From Diospyros lotus (Eukaryota; Streptophyta; Magnoliopsida; Ericales; Ebenaceae), in contig NC_068341.1 in NCBI RefSeq assembly GCF_014633365.1, positions 8,060,001 through 8,124,000 on the forward strand: DNA of 64,000 bases. Direction: 5' to 3'. This document shows, piece by piece, positions 14,101 to 48,217 of this stretch. The position numbers and the translations under genes were made by a program. The notes under the pieces are model-generated. The model saw only the letters and a list, made by a program, of their open reading frames with translations, ran no database searches and was not told the DNA's origin. Every line of letters begins with the position of its first letter. The stretch's first letter is position 1.

Positions 14101-15294
14101 ATAAACTTCTACACTTAGAAAGGCCCCTTTCTTGCCAACACAAACACGAATCAGACAATAAACTGGATAAACAACATTCCTTGAAAACATAAATGATAGC
14201 AATTAAGGTGTATAATATTCACCTTTGTATTAGGAACCTCCATCTTCCTTGACGTGGGTTTTCCATCTGATACAGGTTCTTGTTCTACTGAGGATTCCTT
14301 GAGCACCTCTGCTGGCGGGAGGGGCTGTGAATTGTCAATCTGATTCTCAGTAGATGATTGCTGGATCTCCTCTTTCTGGTGTTCGCCAGCAGGAGCTTCC
14401 TCCATATTCACCGTTTCTGGATCATCCTCAGCTGGTTGCTGATCAATTTCAATCTTGCTCTTATTCTCTTCAGTAGGCTGATCAGCTTCCTTATCCACAG
14501 GCTTGTCAATCTTCTCCACCCCATTCTCAGTAACTACTATCACAAACCCAATTTTAACAGTCACCACAAATTTTACATTCCAAAAAAAAAGAGTTTGTGA
14601 TCCGAACTCAGGAATAGCACAAGCACACACACAACTATCTAACCCCTTGCACGCATCTCTTCCCTTCCCTTCCCATTAGGGCACAACAGGTTGTTGCAAT
14701 TAATTTTTCCCAGAATATACATTTTTATAAAAAAAGAAATCCAATAGAGAACATATTATCGTGGACGTTAATAATAAAATATACTGTTATAAGAATTTTA
14801 AATATAAGTTCCAACCTTGAAGTGCATGCACACAAAATACGCATATATACCTATAAACACTGAAATATGCATGTCCAGGGTAAAAATTTATGGAACTCGT
14901 TACATTCCATGTATTTCGAACCAAAAGGTAGGTGAAAACCTAAAAAAAAACTAGGGTTTCAGAGAAGCCCACAGAAAAAACAATGCCAAAACACTAGCCA
15001 CGCTAGGGACGAAATATCGGAGAAGAAAAAGAAAGTAATACCTAATCCATCGGAGTTCTGCTCCAAACGAGGCCGTTTCGCTTCGGACTCGTCGGAATCA
15101 TCATCGGCAACAGGCGCCTCCTCCTTACCCTCGCCCTCATCAGCATTCTCGACCGGTTCGGGTTTCTCCTGGCTCGCGTCCTCGTCTGAGTCGGCGGCGG
15201 GCGGTTTTGGAGCTCCCGGCTCCAACTCTTCATGCTTTCTCTTATGATCCAGCGGGACAGGGCTTGGCGCAGCCACAATCTCTTCCTCAGCCAT
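8172..15294 (-). CDS. KH-domain RNA-binding protein, FUBP-like (complete, 774 aa)
   Basis: Predicted RNA- or single-stranded-nucleic-acid-binding protein related to far-upstream-element-binding proteins. Coding exons, 5' to 3': 15294-15042, 14536-14223, 13066-12881, 12755-12654, 12564-12493, 12373-12257 and 9452-8172. Lengths sum to 2325 nt and all junctions are GT-AG with matching phase. Residues 1-189 are acidic and Pro/Glu-rich with a basic KRPR stretch. KH1 is residues 190-251 with the GxxG loop GKAGDT. KH2 starts at 286 with loop GKGGET and ends near 348. Residues 349-774 form a Gly/Pro/Tyr/Gln-rich, prion-like tail encoded by one exon. The ATG lies downstream of a TATA box and telo-box. 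The 2.8-kb last intron shows no transposon. The exact RNA targets are unknown. Confidence 0.94.
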
Positions 15295-15300
15295 GGGAAA

Positions 15301-15314
15301 TTAGGGTTAGGGTT
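15301..15314 (-). promoter_or_regulatory. Telo-box in the 5' leader of the KH gene
   Basis: Two telomere-type units (AACCCTAACCCTAA on the minus strand) lie a few bases upstream of the start codon, in the predicted 5' leader. In plants this motif is common near transcription starts of genes for translation and RNA metabolism and is bound by telobox-binding factors. Function here is inference. Confidence 0.6.
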
Positions 15315-15430
15315 CGAAGAGAGCGTTGATGAGAAAAGATCGTTTTATGTATTTTCTGTTGTGGAGACAGATACGGAATGTTGATTGGGTAGAGCGAAAC
15401 GAGTGAGGGGGAGATGCGGTGCGTTTCCTT

Positions 15431-15438
15431 TATTTATA
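15431..15438 (-). promoter_or_regulatory. Probable TATA box of the KH gene
   Basis: The minus strand reads TATAAATA about 140 bases upstream of the start codon. A start site 30 bases downstream would give a leader of roughly 100-110 bases. Confidence 0.6.
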
Positions 15439-15449
15439 GACAGATACGT

Positions 15450-16715
15450 ACAGATATGGAGATATTTTTATGTTTCGTTTAGGGTTTGAACTACTGGTAA
15501 ATGGTAATCATCGCCAGCTACGCCGTCCCACTCGCTTATCATACGGTCCAACTCTCAACCGTTCGATAAGACATGATGTGAAAATATTTGGATAAATTAT
15601 ACTAGCACCCCTGAGGTTAAGCCTAATTACAGAAACACCTTCTACCTTGAGAAATTACAATGATTGTGAAAAAACCGTAAAATCATCGTTCCTTTTTTCA
15701 GTGGTATTAATTAACCAAATAATGGTTGTGATGTCGAAAGAAATTATACCTTAATAATAAATTTTTATATAGATAAAAGCAGTTTAGATAAATTTTGTCA
15801 CTTTCACTTAATAATGATAAAAAAATTAAGATTTTTTTTTCGTACTCTAATTTTTTATTTTAAATTTATTTTTAATTTTATATATTTTAATATCTATTTT
15901 GAAATTGTTAAAAATGTATTTTTTTATTTATAATATTTTTTATTTTTTAAAAACTTTGAACATATTTATAAAAAAATATTTAAAATAACTTTTTATTATT
16001 CTGAGTTTTCTTTATAATTTTTTTTATTTTTAAAAATATTTTTTTAAAAATATAAAAATAAATATATTTTTATTATTTTAAAAAATTAAAAATAACCTAA
16101 AAACAATAATAAAAAAAACATGACCTTAATTTTGCTAGATATGGCTCTAAATTCAAAATTATAATTTTATTATTATTTTTTATTAGTCAGAATATTTTAT
16201 TATACAAATTTATTTACTATTCTTTAAAGAATAGACAACTAAATTAAAGTTCTTTTAATTTAAAAGTGGGGTAGGAGTTTAATTTTATTGTCCCACTAAA
16301 AAATAAGGTGGGATATAGGGTGTCAAGGTCAAGGACGTGTAGGGTAGACCCACCCATCCTACCCTAATGCCATCTCTACTAGTCTCACTGGTTGCTTAGA
16401 GAGGAAAAAGACAAGAAAAAAAGAAAAAATATAAAAATTAGAATAGAGTTGAAAACAAATTAAAGCAAAATAAAAACAAAAAAAAAGCTGAAAGCTCGGT
16501 CAATTACTCCAAGTCACATCATCATTTGCTTCCTTGTTCTTTTTCTGTTTCTCTGGCTAAGCATCACTTGCTTCCGTCCGTCTTAATTATTGCTTCTAAC
16601 ATGCAAGTTCAAGATTGCCACATCTCCAGCAAAGGGAATCATGAATTTTTTAACTATCCTCAAGTTTGCATTACAGGCTTTACAACAGCAGGGAGTTGTA
16701 AACAATTATCCCGTG
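15450..16715. other. AT-rich spacer between the KH and GBA2-type genes
   Basis: Contains the KH gene's upstream region and the 3' flank of the GBA2-type gene. The middle (about 15828-16130) is a very A/T-rich block whose right half resembles the right half of the inverted-repeat element at 44626-45127, including a shared GAGTTTTCTTTATAAT start. I see no gene here; both genes are transcribed leftward. Confidence 0.5.
15828..16130. repeat. Degenerate AT-rich MITE-like sequence
   Basis: Poly-A/T-rich sequence with an imperfect inverted arrangement. Its segment at about 16003-16125 can be aligned by eye with 45005-45127, ending in the same AAAATTAAAAATRAC-like run. Ends and target duplication are not readable, so it is probably an old relative of that element. 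Confidence 0.35.
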
Positions 16716-38272
<21,557 letters not shown>

Positions 38273-38900
38273 CCTCCCTGACAGAACAGATTAATATAGG
38301 TCATATTAATAAACTGACCAAATTACCAAATTTACAATATGAGAAGAAAAAGGGGTTGACAAAAAGGGGGGCAGAAATGAAAATATAGGGATTTAGATCA
38401 GCTATAGAAAATCATGTTTATCCATTCCCAATAACTTGTCAGTGGAAGGAATAAATTCTGCAAAAACTCGGTAACATTTGCCCGAAAGCCAATCAAATTG
38501 CCATAATGAAATTTCCCACAACTGGTATATGACTCTCTATGACCAAATTACCAACCAAAATTACGACTTGGAATCACAGTTCTTCGTATATCACTATTAT
38601 CAATCTAAAACAAAACGTGCATTCGCGATGGATACAGTAGTAGAATTCAGAAGTTGGAACGAGTTGAAGTACCTGAACGGTAGCAGACGGGAACAGGAAG
38701 ATTTTCACCCGGAAAGAGATGGAGATGGAGATGGAGATGGAGATGAAGAATGATGATTGAGTTGGGTTGGTAGATCGTTTGACGATGATGTACAAGCGGA
38801 TGAGGACGATACTTTGTTGAATCGCTCAAGTTTCAACTTGGAATTCCAAGTTGAAGTTGGTGTGATTGACCTGTAGCAGGCCAATGGAGATGGGAATCGG
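38273..38900 (-). other. 5' UTR, leader intron and upstream region of the GBA2-type gene
   Basis: An acceptor (CTGTCAG, ending at about 38283) just before the ATG and a donor (CAG then GTACTT) with its exon edge at 38673 imply a leader intron of about 390 bases. The non-coding first exon lies at about 38673-38890 and carries a hexamer repeat. The transcription start is not determined. Confidence 0.6.
38715..38745 (-). repeat. CATCTC hexamer microsatellite in the 5' leader
   Basis: About five tandem GGAGAT units on the plus strand, so a C/U-rich hexamer run in the predicted leader of the glucosylceramidase mRNA. Such tracts vary in length between individuals. Confidence 0.8.
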
Positions 38901-40560
38901 ACGCAATCCACGTTTACGGCCATGGGGTCGCAGACTCGCAGCCAGAGGCCGTGAGATTGATTATTATAATAGTTTCCACGGGGGCGAGGTGTCGTCGGCG
39001 TCACGGCCTGATTGGACTATTTGTGCTCAGCCCAAAAACAAAAGCAAAGAACCTTTTGTCTCGACTCTGGCTGGCATATGAAATTTGTTGTCTCCTTGTT
39101 TAGTCATTTCATTAAGTACTACTAATCAGTTCAATTAAATGAGAATAACAGTTGATAAAAGAGGAGAAACCCACGGCCACGGCCAAGATTAATGAACATC
39201 GCCTTTTTTGGTAATTTAATTTTAATTTTAGGGTAACAATTAAAATAAATTAAAAAATATTTTATATGATTAAACTAATTAAAATTAATTTTAACAACTC
39301 AAAATCCGGACACTCCAAAATATACCTGACATATGCACTGACATACTGAGGTTTCTTTCCTTTCCTATTTTAAAATATAGGGAAATAAAATTAAAAAAAA
39401 AAAAGGTCAGAGTCAATAGTCAAATTATTATATTTTAATTTTAATAATTAGACTTTTCCTAAGTACTTGATTTTATAATAATTCTCTAATGAGATCATAT
39501 TATTTGTATATTATTTATGTATATCTTGAACTACATAAAATATATAAATAATATAAATATCCTTCATCTCATTATATCTCACCATTTTAAACATTAATAC
39601 ATCATCGTATAGCTTAAAATATATATAATAATACATCAATAATATTTTTTTTCTCTAATTCGAAACGCTGGTAACGACTTTAATCCAAGGAGCTGGGCAT
39701 TATGCAGCACCAAACGATATTACCAATAAAGGCTAAAATTCCACGGCATTGCAATTCATTCTCTCTTAATTTTAACATTAAAAATGGTATGAACGCGGCT
39801 CCCTTTATAGTTGACCAAATAAATAATATCTATTAATTTTAAAAATTAGGGAATTTGGTAGGTAGGAGACAAATTAAGTGGGCAACCGGACCAAGTAGTT
39901 TGACACTACTAGTCACTAATAAAGATTTTGAACAATTAAGGGAGAGTGTCGACATTTTTTTAGTTGAATTTTTATTGTTATAATATTATTATTATATAAT
40001 ACATTTTTATTTCAAACAAAATTATCTTATAAAAACTAGCCCATGAGCTCACACATTGTGAAGGTTACAACTTAATGTTTATTTTTAAAATTTATTGTTT
40101 TATTTTTATATAATTTTAGAATATGATTTTAATATATTGTCTTGTTTCGAAAAAGGCTCCAATTGAATATGCCATTGTCAATAATTTTTTGTAATCCTGA
40201 TCCAACGTAGTTCAGTAGACTCTTTGATATTTTTTTATTCCAAAATTTTATAAATTTATTTAAGGGAACTGTTAATGCATAATTAATAGATATATAAATC
40301 CAATCGCATACGTGATTATTTAAAACATTAAATAAAATTGAGTTTGTAAATAAATTTAATTTCGCATCCATCTTCGCAAGTGATGAATTTGGCACTGAGA
40401 ATTTTCCCTTCTTTCTCTTTATGAGTTTTTTTCAAAGGGTGAAATAATTAGAATTCGTATTATATGATAAAAGAGGAGACATAACTTCACCTTTATATAA
40501 AATTCCCACAGGTTTCCCCACCAGGGACTTGATGGACTTCTATGGCCTGCTTAAAAGAAT
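38901..40560. other. AT-rich upstream spacer
   Basis: Upstream flank of the GBA2-type gene. From about 39180 the sequence is strongly A/T-rich and has no convincing frame, RNA gene or clear repeat end. Confidence 0.5.
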
Positions 40561-40564
40561 CATT

Positions 40565-42945
40565 AATATAGCAGTATGAATAAAAATAATTTTTTTAATC
40601 ATATATTAGATACATAATAAAATATAATATATAGATTATACATAATTTAATTATTTAAATAATATTAATATTCATCAAATAAATACATAATTGCTATTTA
40701 ATATAAGGATGGAGTATAAAAATAATTTTTGCATTGAGACTAAAATCTATCTCAATATGTAGTAATTCTAGTCGGTCCACACCTAATATGATGAATGATG
40801 TTATTTTGATTACTTTTTCTCGTGTTTGACACAGATAATTCATCTATCACCAATACCCATATCTCATAATTATACACGTATATAATTTATGACAGCAGTA
40901 AAAATTATAAAAATATATATATAAAAGGAATAAGCAGAGAAATCTACTTCCTTTTATAAAATTCTCCCCCATCCCAATTTCAATTATTCTACACATCCAC
41001 CATCCACCTCCAATTATCTCAAATAATTCTCTCTCCCTCAATTATCAATCTCTCTCACTCTCTAATTATTCTTTCTCTCTTAAATTTCAATTCCGATTGA
41101 AATCTATAGGTTCCCACCAACTATTTCAAATTTGCACCACTAAAGGAGCTAATTATTGGCATTTAAGGGGTCAAGGGTCAATTTTTAATCAATCATTTCA
41201 AAAGACAATTCGAGAACATGACGTCGATATCAAATGCAATATTATATAGTCTGTGACTTTGTAAGTTTACTACCCGTTAGTAATTAAATAATACCAAAAC
41301 TCTTTTCGGTACCAATTAATCCTTTGACCCATCATCGAAATTTCTCCAAATTTTAATGATGATCCAAGAGTTCTTGAATCGTATTTAACAACAATTCAAT
41401 ATAATATAGGTGTCAATGAAATCTCGCTTCAAGTGATCCTATTATAGTTAATGATTACCATGTGTTATAATCTTTCAACCACCTAATGTCCTGACTGAGC
41501 GAGAGTCATAGAGTGACAAACTCACAAACTCAATAATTATATGTCAAACATCATTAATATCATGACTAGATAACACCTTAGAAAACATATTTTTTGACTT
41601 TCAATCTACCATGCCCAGGGACCGGCCCGTCACATTAATAGTAGATCATATAGGACGTTCACCCCATCAATTATCGACGAGATCGATTGATCTTATTCCT
41701 AACACTTATCTCCATATAGCAGCAATGCAGAATCATATAGATAAATATTCTGAAGGGAATCACTAGTACGACGATATAGACAAAAATAAAATTTTACCAT
41801 GTATTAGATACACACAACGGAATATAATATACATACCATACATAGCATGAGTATTTAAACAACACGCATATTCAATAATTGAAAACATAAATAAATTCAT
41901 ACATGCTGTTCGATGTAAGGTTGGAATACATAAATTATTTATGTTCTAAGACCGTGTCTCTCTCACATTGTGGTGGTCATAGTCTGTCCACACTTAGTAT
42001 GCAGTAAGTTACCGTTCCGATCACCTCTTCCCGTGCTAGACACAAAGGATTTACGTATCACCGGTACCCGTGTCTTAAAATTATATACGTAACTATTACA
42101 TGTATAATTTCTCTTATTTTTCAGAGGAAGAAGAAAGGAAAGTAGAAACGTGTGAGGAAGAGAGAGAGAGACTATAGACGATAGGCAGAGGGCTCTACCA
42201 TTTTTATTAAAAAAAAATCCCTTCCCCAACCATTTTCCTTTTCCTCTTCCCTCAATTGAATTTTCTTTGAAATCCAGCAGCCATACCCCTTAATTATTCT
42301 CTCAATAATTTAAGAGGTTACTATGCAACTTCACTATGCATTATTACTATACAATATGTACTATTGGCAAAATGGGCAAAGAGTCAACTTTTGACCAATC
42401 ATTTTTAAAGACATTTTGAACACATGATGTTGAAATCAAACGCAATATTATATAATGTGTGACTTTCTAGGTTCACTACCCCACTAGCAATCGGATAACA
42501 CCAAAACCCTTTTCGGTATCAGTAAACCCCTTAACTCATCTCCAGAACTTCTCCAAATCCCGATGACGTTATGAGAGTTCATGAATAGCTCCTAGCGATA
42601 GTTTAGGACAGTATAGATGGTAATAAGTCTTATTTCAAGTGAAACTATTACAATTGACAATTGCCATGTGTTATAATCATTCCATCACCAAACATTCCGA
42701 TTAAACAAGAGTCATGGAGTGACAAATTCACAAACTTAGTAATTATGTGTCAAAACTTATTAATGTGACTAGAGACACCTCATAAAACATATTTATTGAC
42801 TTCCAATTTGCCTTGCCCAGAGACTATCCCGTCACATCAATAATATATCACATAAAACGTTCATCCCATTAGATATCAACAAGGGCGACATATTAGATTC
42901 CCAACACCTATTTCCATATACTAGCAATACGAAATCACATAGCTG
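40565..42945. repeat. Diverged ~1.2-kb tandem duplication (units A and B)
   Basis: Unit A (about 40565-41745) and unit B (about 41757-42945) run parallel along their length. Shared landmarks are ATTAGATACA with GGAATATAATATA-like runs, the CACCRRTACCCRTRTCT stretch, TTTTCGGTA, CATGTGTTATAATC, and TTGCCCAG or ATGCCCAG before CCCGTCACAT. Divergence is considerable, with B more GC-rich. I see no coding sequence. It could be LTR-derived, but no primer site or pol is visible. Confidence 0.7.
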
Positions 42946-43079
42946 AACGTTCTCACATCACAATTGGATGGTTCGGCTCATTAGCAAATTCTACACACTA
43001 ATACACAAGACAACTATACTGGTTTAAATCTAAGGATCAACACACCATCGCAACTTGATGACATGATTATTATTCACTA

Positions 43080-44080
43080 GGCCATGTGGTTAGTCATCGG
43101 CGTCACATTTGACTGATCGTTCTCTAACGACCACCCATAGATTTACTAGTGACATCTTATATCATATGGCGCGTGACACATTATCCTTCCATCAGTATCC
43201 CTATACTGAACAAGATAGTAACCCTTATGTTAGTTCATACTCAATTAATCAGAGTCCCCATCTAAAAAATCTAAATACTATAAATAATTTAAAATATTTT
43301 GTTACTAGAGAATCCTGTCACATAGTCTCAACATATTGAGAATAAGATACTCACATAGAAGATCTATGGATTCATTCATATAATTGATTGGAGAAAATAT
43401 GTATAAAGAAAATCTTGTATTTTATTAATTTATACAAAAATACAATTAATGCATTAAAATGAACCCGCTAGATGTCATTCAAATCTAGCATCAGGGCACT
43501 TAACACTAACACGTTACCTCCTCCCAATTGTTGGATATGTGTGTTTCTTAAATATCCAAGCTAGTGTATGGTGTGTATATTATATTTCGCTGCGTGTATC
43601 TGATACATTATAAAAAAATTATTTTTGTCCGTATCACCATACTAGTGATTCATTTCTGCCATATGATCAGTCATCGATTTCACATTCAATTAATCATTCT
43701 TCAACGACTATCCATAGGTCTACTAGTGACATTTCATGTTATATGGCGCGTAACACACCACATTCCCATTAGTATCTCCATATCTAACGATGTAGTAACT
43801 CCTGTACTAGTTCATACTCGATTAATCAAAATCCCTATCCAAAAAATCTAAGAACTATGAATAGTTTAAAAAGTTTTGTTACCAGATAATCCTATCACAC
43901 AATCTCAACATTTTGATAATAAGATTCTCACACTGAAAATTTAATGATTCATTAATATAATTGATTGAAGAAAATATGAATAAATAAAACCTCACTTTTT
44001 ATAGATTTATACAAAATATACAATAAATGCATTAAGCAAGCTCACTATATGTCATTCAAATATAGTATGAGAGCACATAA
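43080..44080. repeat. Direct repeats C1/C2 flanking an inverted piece of unit B
   Basis: C1 (about 43080-43500) and C2 (about 43657-44080) are direct repeats sharing ATATGGCGCGT, TAGTTCATACTC, AATATAATTGATTG and ATGTCATTCAAAT. Between them, about 43556-43650 is the reverse complement of the start of unit B (about 41757-41850), including TAGTGATTC and TATATTATATT. The arrangement suggests a rearranged element with long inverted ends. No coding sequence is recognisable. Confidence 0.7.
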
Positions 44081-44625
44081 TAATATCACTATACTAATAA
44101 TTTGGCCTGTAATACAAACTAGTTAACTTTATTTATATAAATTATTTATAGGCTACTCAATGTCTTGTAATAGACCAATTTATTTTAATCTGATTTAACT
44201 TAAAACTAAAACCCACTTGGGCGACGTTAGTTGTGATTGAGTTGTAAAAGATTTTAAAAATGAAAAAAAAAATATTTAGGTTAAATTAAAATTTTAAGGG
44301 CCCAATTTTTGTAAAGAAAACAAAATTACATGGGAAAGTTTCCCCAACTGTTTCTCAATTTTAGTCTTGAAGATTTTAAATTTGTCAAGAGCTTCAGATT
44401 TGTCTTTAATCTAGAAAATATTTAATCATATTGAGAAAAAATGTTGTAAATTATTTGCAATTGCAAATTGTAAGTGAATATGGACATTTATGTCAATGTG
44501 GATAATTTTCAAAAGATCAAAACCACGAGTTGACCTTTTTTTTTTCTTAATCTTAGTCAACTTATCCCTACAACAGTCAACAACATGTCTCTAAGTTATT
44601 GAAATCATTAGTATGAAAAATATTA

Positions 44626-45127
44626 GGCTACATTCTTTTTGTTTTTTAATTTTTAATTTTGAGTTTTGAATTGATTTTTAATTTTTTGTTTTGATAGTCT
44701 GTTTTTAGAAAATTAGAACCATGTTCTTTTTATCATTTTGAAAAACTATTTCTCAAAACAGAAAATTAGAAAACGCGTTCTCTTTAAAATTTTAAAAATA
44801 AGTGTTTAATGATATTTTATTCAATAAATTTGATTATTTAGTAAATTAGAAATGTTTAATGTTAAAATATTATTAAAAATATATATACATTCTAAAATTA
44901 ATGAATTTTGTAATATTTGTTCTCATTATAATAATAAAATATAAATAAATAAATGTGTTTTGAGTTTGTTTTAAATGAAAACACTCAAACAACCTTTTGT
45001 AGTTTTGAGTTTTCTTTATAATATTTTTTTGTTTTCAAAAATATATTTTTAAAAATAATAAAGAGAACGCGTTTTCATTATTTTATAAAATTAAAAATGA
45101 CTTAAAAACAACAAAGAGAATGCAACC
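44626..45127. mobile_element. Inverted-repeat (MITE-like) element
   Basis: The left end GGCTACATTCTTTTTGTT and the right end read inward, GGTTGCATTCTCTTTGTT, are imperfect inverted copies extending for tens of bases. The interior of about 500 bp is A/T-rich with GAACGCG motifs near both arms. No duplication is certain, so the superfamily is open. A degenerate relative lies at 15828-16130. Confidence 0.6.
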
Positions 45128-45772
45128 TTGTCTTTTGTTAATCTTTCTACTCTTTTTTTAGGGACTTGGCCAAGTCTTTTATGCCACAAAATAGAAGACT
45201 TTTCCTTAATTAGGGTTTTTTTTTTTTTTGCAACAATCTTTTCAACATTGTATAAGGTGGAATAAATTCATTTGGAGCTAAATATAATTTATATAAACCA
45301 TGTGACAAAACACAATGGCCAATACTTTTGAGTAAAAAAAAAAATTAAACAGACCATTATTAAATCAAAAGTATAACTTTTTTTGTCTAACGTGGAAATA
45401 GAAATCAAATTCTACCTTAAAGACAGTATATAAAATATGTTTCTTAATATAAATTTAAATTTAGAATCCAAATTTAAACAAATTATTTCTACTAATTTTA
45501 TATCCACCTTTTTATTGTTGCCAACAGTGAGCTTAGACTTTTATTTATTTGGCTTGCTCTTGTTTTTGAATCACAGCAATGTAAAGGCAATATGATTAAT
45601 TGCTCCACAAGCCACCAAGAATTGGATGGGGTCATAGGTAAATTTGTATGTATATTAGATTCACATACAAGAAGAGTCCATAAGTTACCTTCATGCCATG
45701 TTTTTCTAACCAAGCTTTATATTTGGAACACTCATATTTATTATGACTTTTTGAACAAATAAAAAAATCAAT
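45128..45772. other. Gene-free AT-rich spacer
   Basis: No gene, RNA or defined repeat is seen. A minus-strand frame at 45498-45713 resembles no family I recognise. Confidence 0.5.
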
Positions 45773-47850
45773 TGAACATAACACTTTACTCGAGTAATTT
45801 GGAAGCAATTTACTTAATTAAGAGGAGATTTAATTGAATGAGGGAAGCTTAATTTTATTGATTTCATGAATGAGGTATTTATACAAGAAATATCCTATAA
45901 CATCTCATTAAAAATAGAAAAGTATTTAAAAAATAAGATAATATAAAATATATTAGTTACAATATGTCTTTATCTCTTGAGAATACTGTCTCATTTTTCT
46001 TAAGATTTCTTATCTATTGATTCTTATCTCCAACCAACTTTAGTCATAAAATAAGTTATCAGCGTTTAGATTTTGAATCCTTATCCTTTTATTCTCGAAA
46101 TTTCAGATAATTCAAATTCTTCAACACTTTTATTCTCACAAAAGAAGCACTAAACTTCTTTCTTAAAAGCACCTTTAGAGACACCCACGCTGATAAGTTC
46201 CACTTCTATTGTTTTGAATAGGTTTAGGAGCATTAAGTTTAAGTTTTATACCCTTCTTCTTCTTATTAAGAGGTTTAGAAACAAAATAAATTGTTTGGGA
46301 TTTTTCATCCTTGAGTTTGTCTTCCTCGATAATACAAATAGTGATAAGGTCATTAATTTTCCAAACTTCATATTGAGAATTATAAGTTGTCGCACGTGGG
46401 CAAAACAAGCATTAGGAAGAGTGATATCAAGGGCTTTCAACTTAGAGTGTGTTTAATTGCAAGCATGAAATTTGTATAAAAAATAAATATTTTATAAGCA
46501 AGTGAATTACCTATAATTAAATTAAGGGAAAATGTCAATTGAAGGTGTTTGATTGACTTAATATTTTGTCTAAAAATTGTTGTACTTTTCTAACTTTTGA
46601 TGTTTGATTGTCATTATTTTTCATGAAAATAATCACATACACACATGTAGATAATTAATAATCAACTATATAAAATAATCAAATATACACATATTTAAAA
46701 AATAAATCAAATATACATACACAAAATATTTAAAAAATAAATCAAATATACATACATCTAGCCACGATAAATGAGATATGAGCCAGGTGTTGATGTAGGC
46801 AACGTGGAAACCGTGGCTACATTGCGACAGCACTCGGACATCATTTCCGACGACATAATCAGCAAAGCAAATAGTATTTTCTTATTAAGGCCTTTGTTCC
46901 CCGGCATCGTATGAAGGGAATGATCGGTGAGACTATGGATCCAGGCGCATCGAGAGACGACGATAAGGCCGAGCACGCTGCTCATTATCGTCGATGGTCG
47001 CTACAATCATCAGTGTGTGTATGTGTGACCGCGCGCACACGTGCTGTGTGGAGGTTAGGGATGATCCATTCATCTGATCTTCTTTCTCGCTGTTGTTGCT
47101 GTTGATGAATCAGATAGATGGGGAGCTTCTGAGGATGAATGAGGGTCAGGAGTAAGCGTCCAGTTGCCTATAAAACAATTTCTCTACCCCCAATGGGAAT
47201 TTCTTTTTCAACAAAAGTGGGAAAAGAAGCTCATGTGACCAAAAGATGGAAATCATTTTTCATGAAAAATTTGGATAATCAAACACATCAAAATTTGAAA
47301 TTTGAGTGAAAAATGAACATTTTTTATGAAAAATATAACCAATCAAAGAGGGCTTAGTGTGTTAGTAGACCATCTTAAGGTTGTATTCCATAACCCTTAC
47401 ACCATCATAACTCATGGAATAAAACTCTTTTAGAAGGATACCAATTTCAACATTAATGGAAAGTTTATACCATTGTGCCATAATACCCAAGAAATCCTTT
47501 GCTATAGTAGTCTCAAGTAGTAGACCACTAAACAAAGATTTAGAAATTGATTTATCTATTGTGAGATAACACATATGATTAGATTTTACTCAAACTATAT
47601 GAGATTGTTTTTCTACATCATTACTAATAGCAATGAGACATGCAAGCTTATATGTACTCATGGCCAGATCCACATTAGCCATTTCTATAACAAACTCCAC
47701 ATTCTTTTTCTATCTCTTAAAATTTGAGATAGCCAAAAGCTCATTAATGATCATATTATTGTTGACAAAACATGTAACTAAAAATAGATTAAACAATACA
47801 GTAGTATCATTAGTATATAGTAGGACAATCATATTACTGTAAACCACGAA
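45773..47850 (-). mobile_element. Copia retrotransposon remnant: broken gag next to a 3' LTR
   Basis: On the minus strand a damaged copia gag runs from about 47790 (WKKNVEF-like and VDLAMSTYKLA pieces, then SKSLFSGLL, AKDFLGIMAQWYK and SMSYDGVRVMEYNLKMV). It continues beyond an insertion as LKALDITLPNACFAH and VWKINDLITICIIEEDKLK, ending near 46180. A probable 3' LTR follows (46125 down to about 45773), starting TGTTGAAGAATTTG with a TATAAATACC inside. Protease, integrase and reverse transcriptase are missing between 46180 and 46125. No 5' LTR is found on the right. The gag is split by the element at 46449-47352. Confidence 0.65.
46449..47352. mobile_element. hAT-like element inserted in the copia gag, with a GC-rich core
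   Basis: It separates two halves of one gag frame (…NLKMVY and KLKALDI…). Flanks CTTAGAGT (46441-46448) and CTTAGTGT (47353-47360) look like an 8-bp duplication with one change. The ends are loosely inverted (GTTTAATTG… and CCCTCTTTGATTGG…). The A/T-rich arms enclose a GC-rich core (about 46770-47160) containing a minus-strand frame of 75 codons starting MSSVLGLIVVSRCAWI, which I do not recognise. No transposase is present. Confidence 0.6.
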
Positions 47851-48217
47851 TGAGTATCACATCTCATAATTTAGGAAAATCATTATACGAATACCTTTGG
47901 GTAGAATGCACAATATACAATTTAAAATTCTTTACATGAAAACAAACTAGAGAACTTATTCCTATCCAAACTAATCTATCACCTTTGGGTGAATAGATCA
48001 CTTAGATGGGTTAAGTCCTTACATGCCATCTCTAAACTAAATACATAGTCAACATCTTTGAATGGAATAACTGCATATTTATAAATATTATTTAGTAACA
48101 AAGTGTTAATACTATTAGTAAGAAAGTGGGTGTTCACACAATTTAAGGGAACCATTTACTATTTTGACTAAAAATAAATTATATGTAGTGTTAAAGTAAA
48201 ATGTTAAAATTATAAAA

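Noticed and set aside
43109..43851. Open frames of 76 and 95 codons in the C1/C2 repeats
   Set aside because: The two frames are not conserved between the repeat copies and have no recognisable domain.
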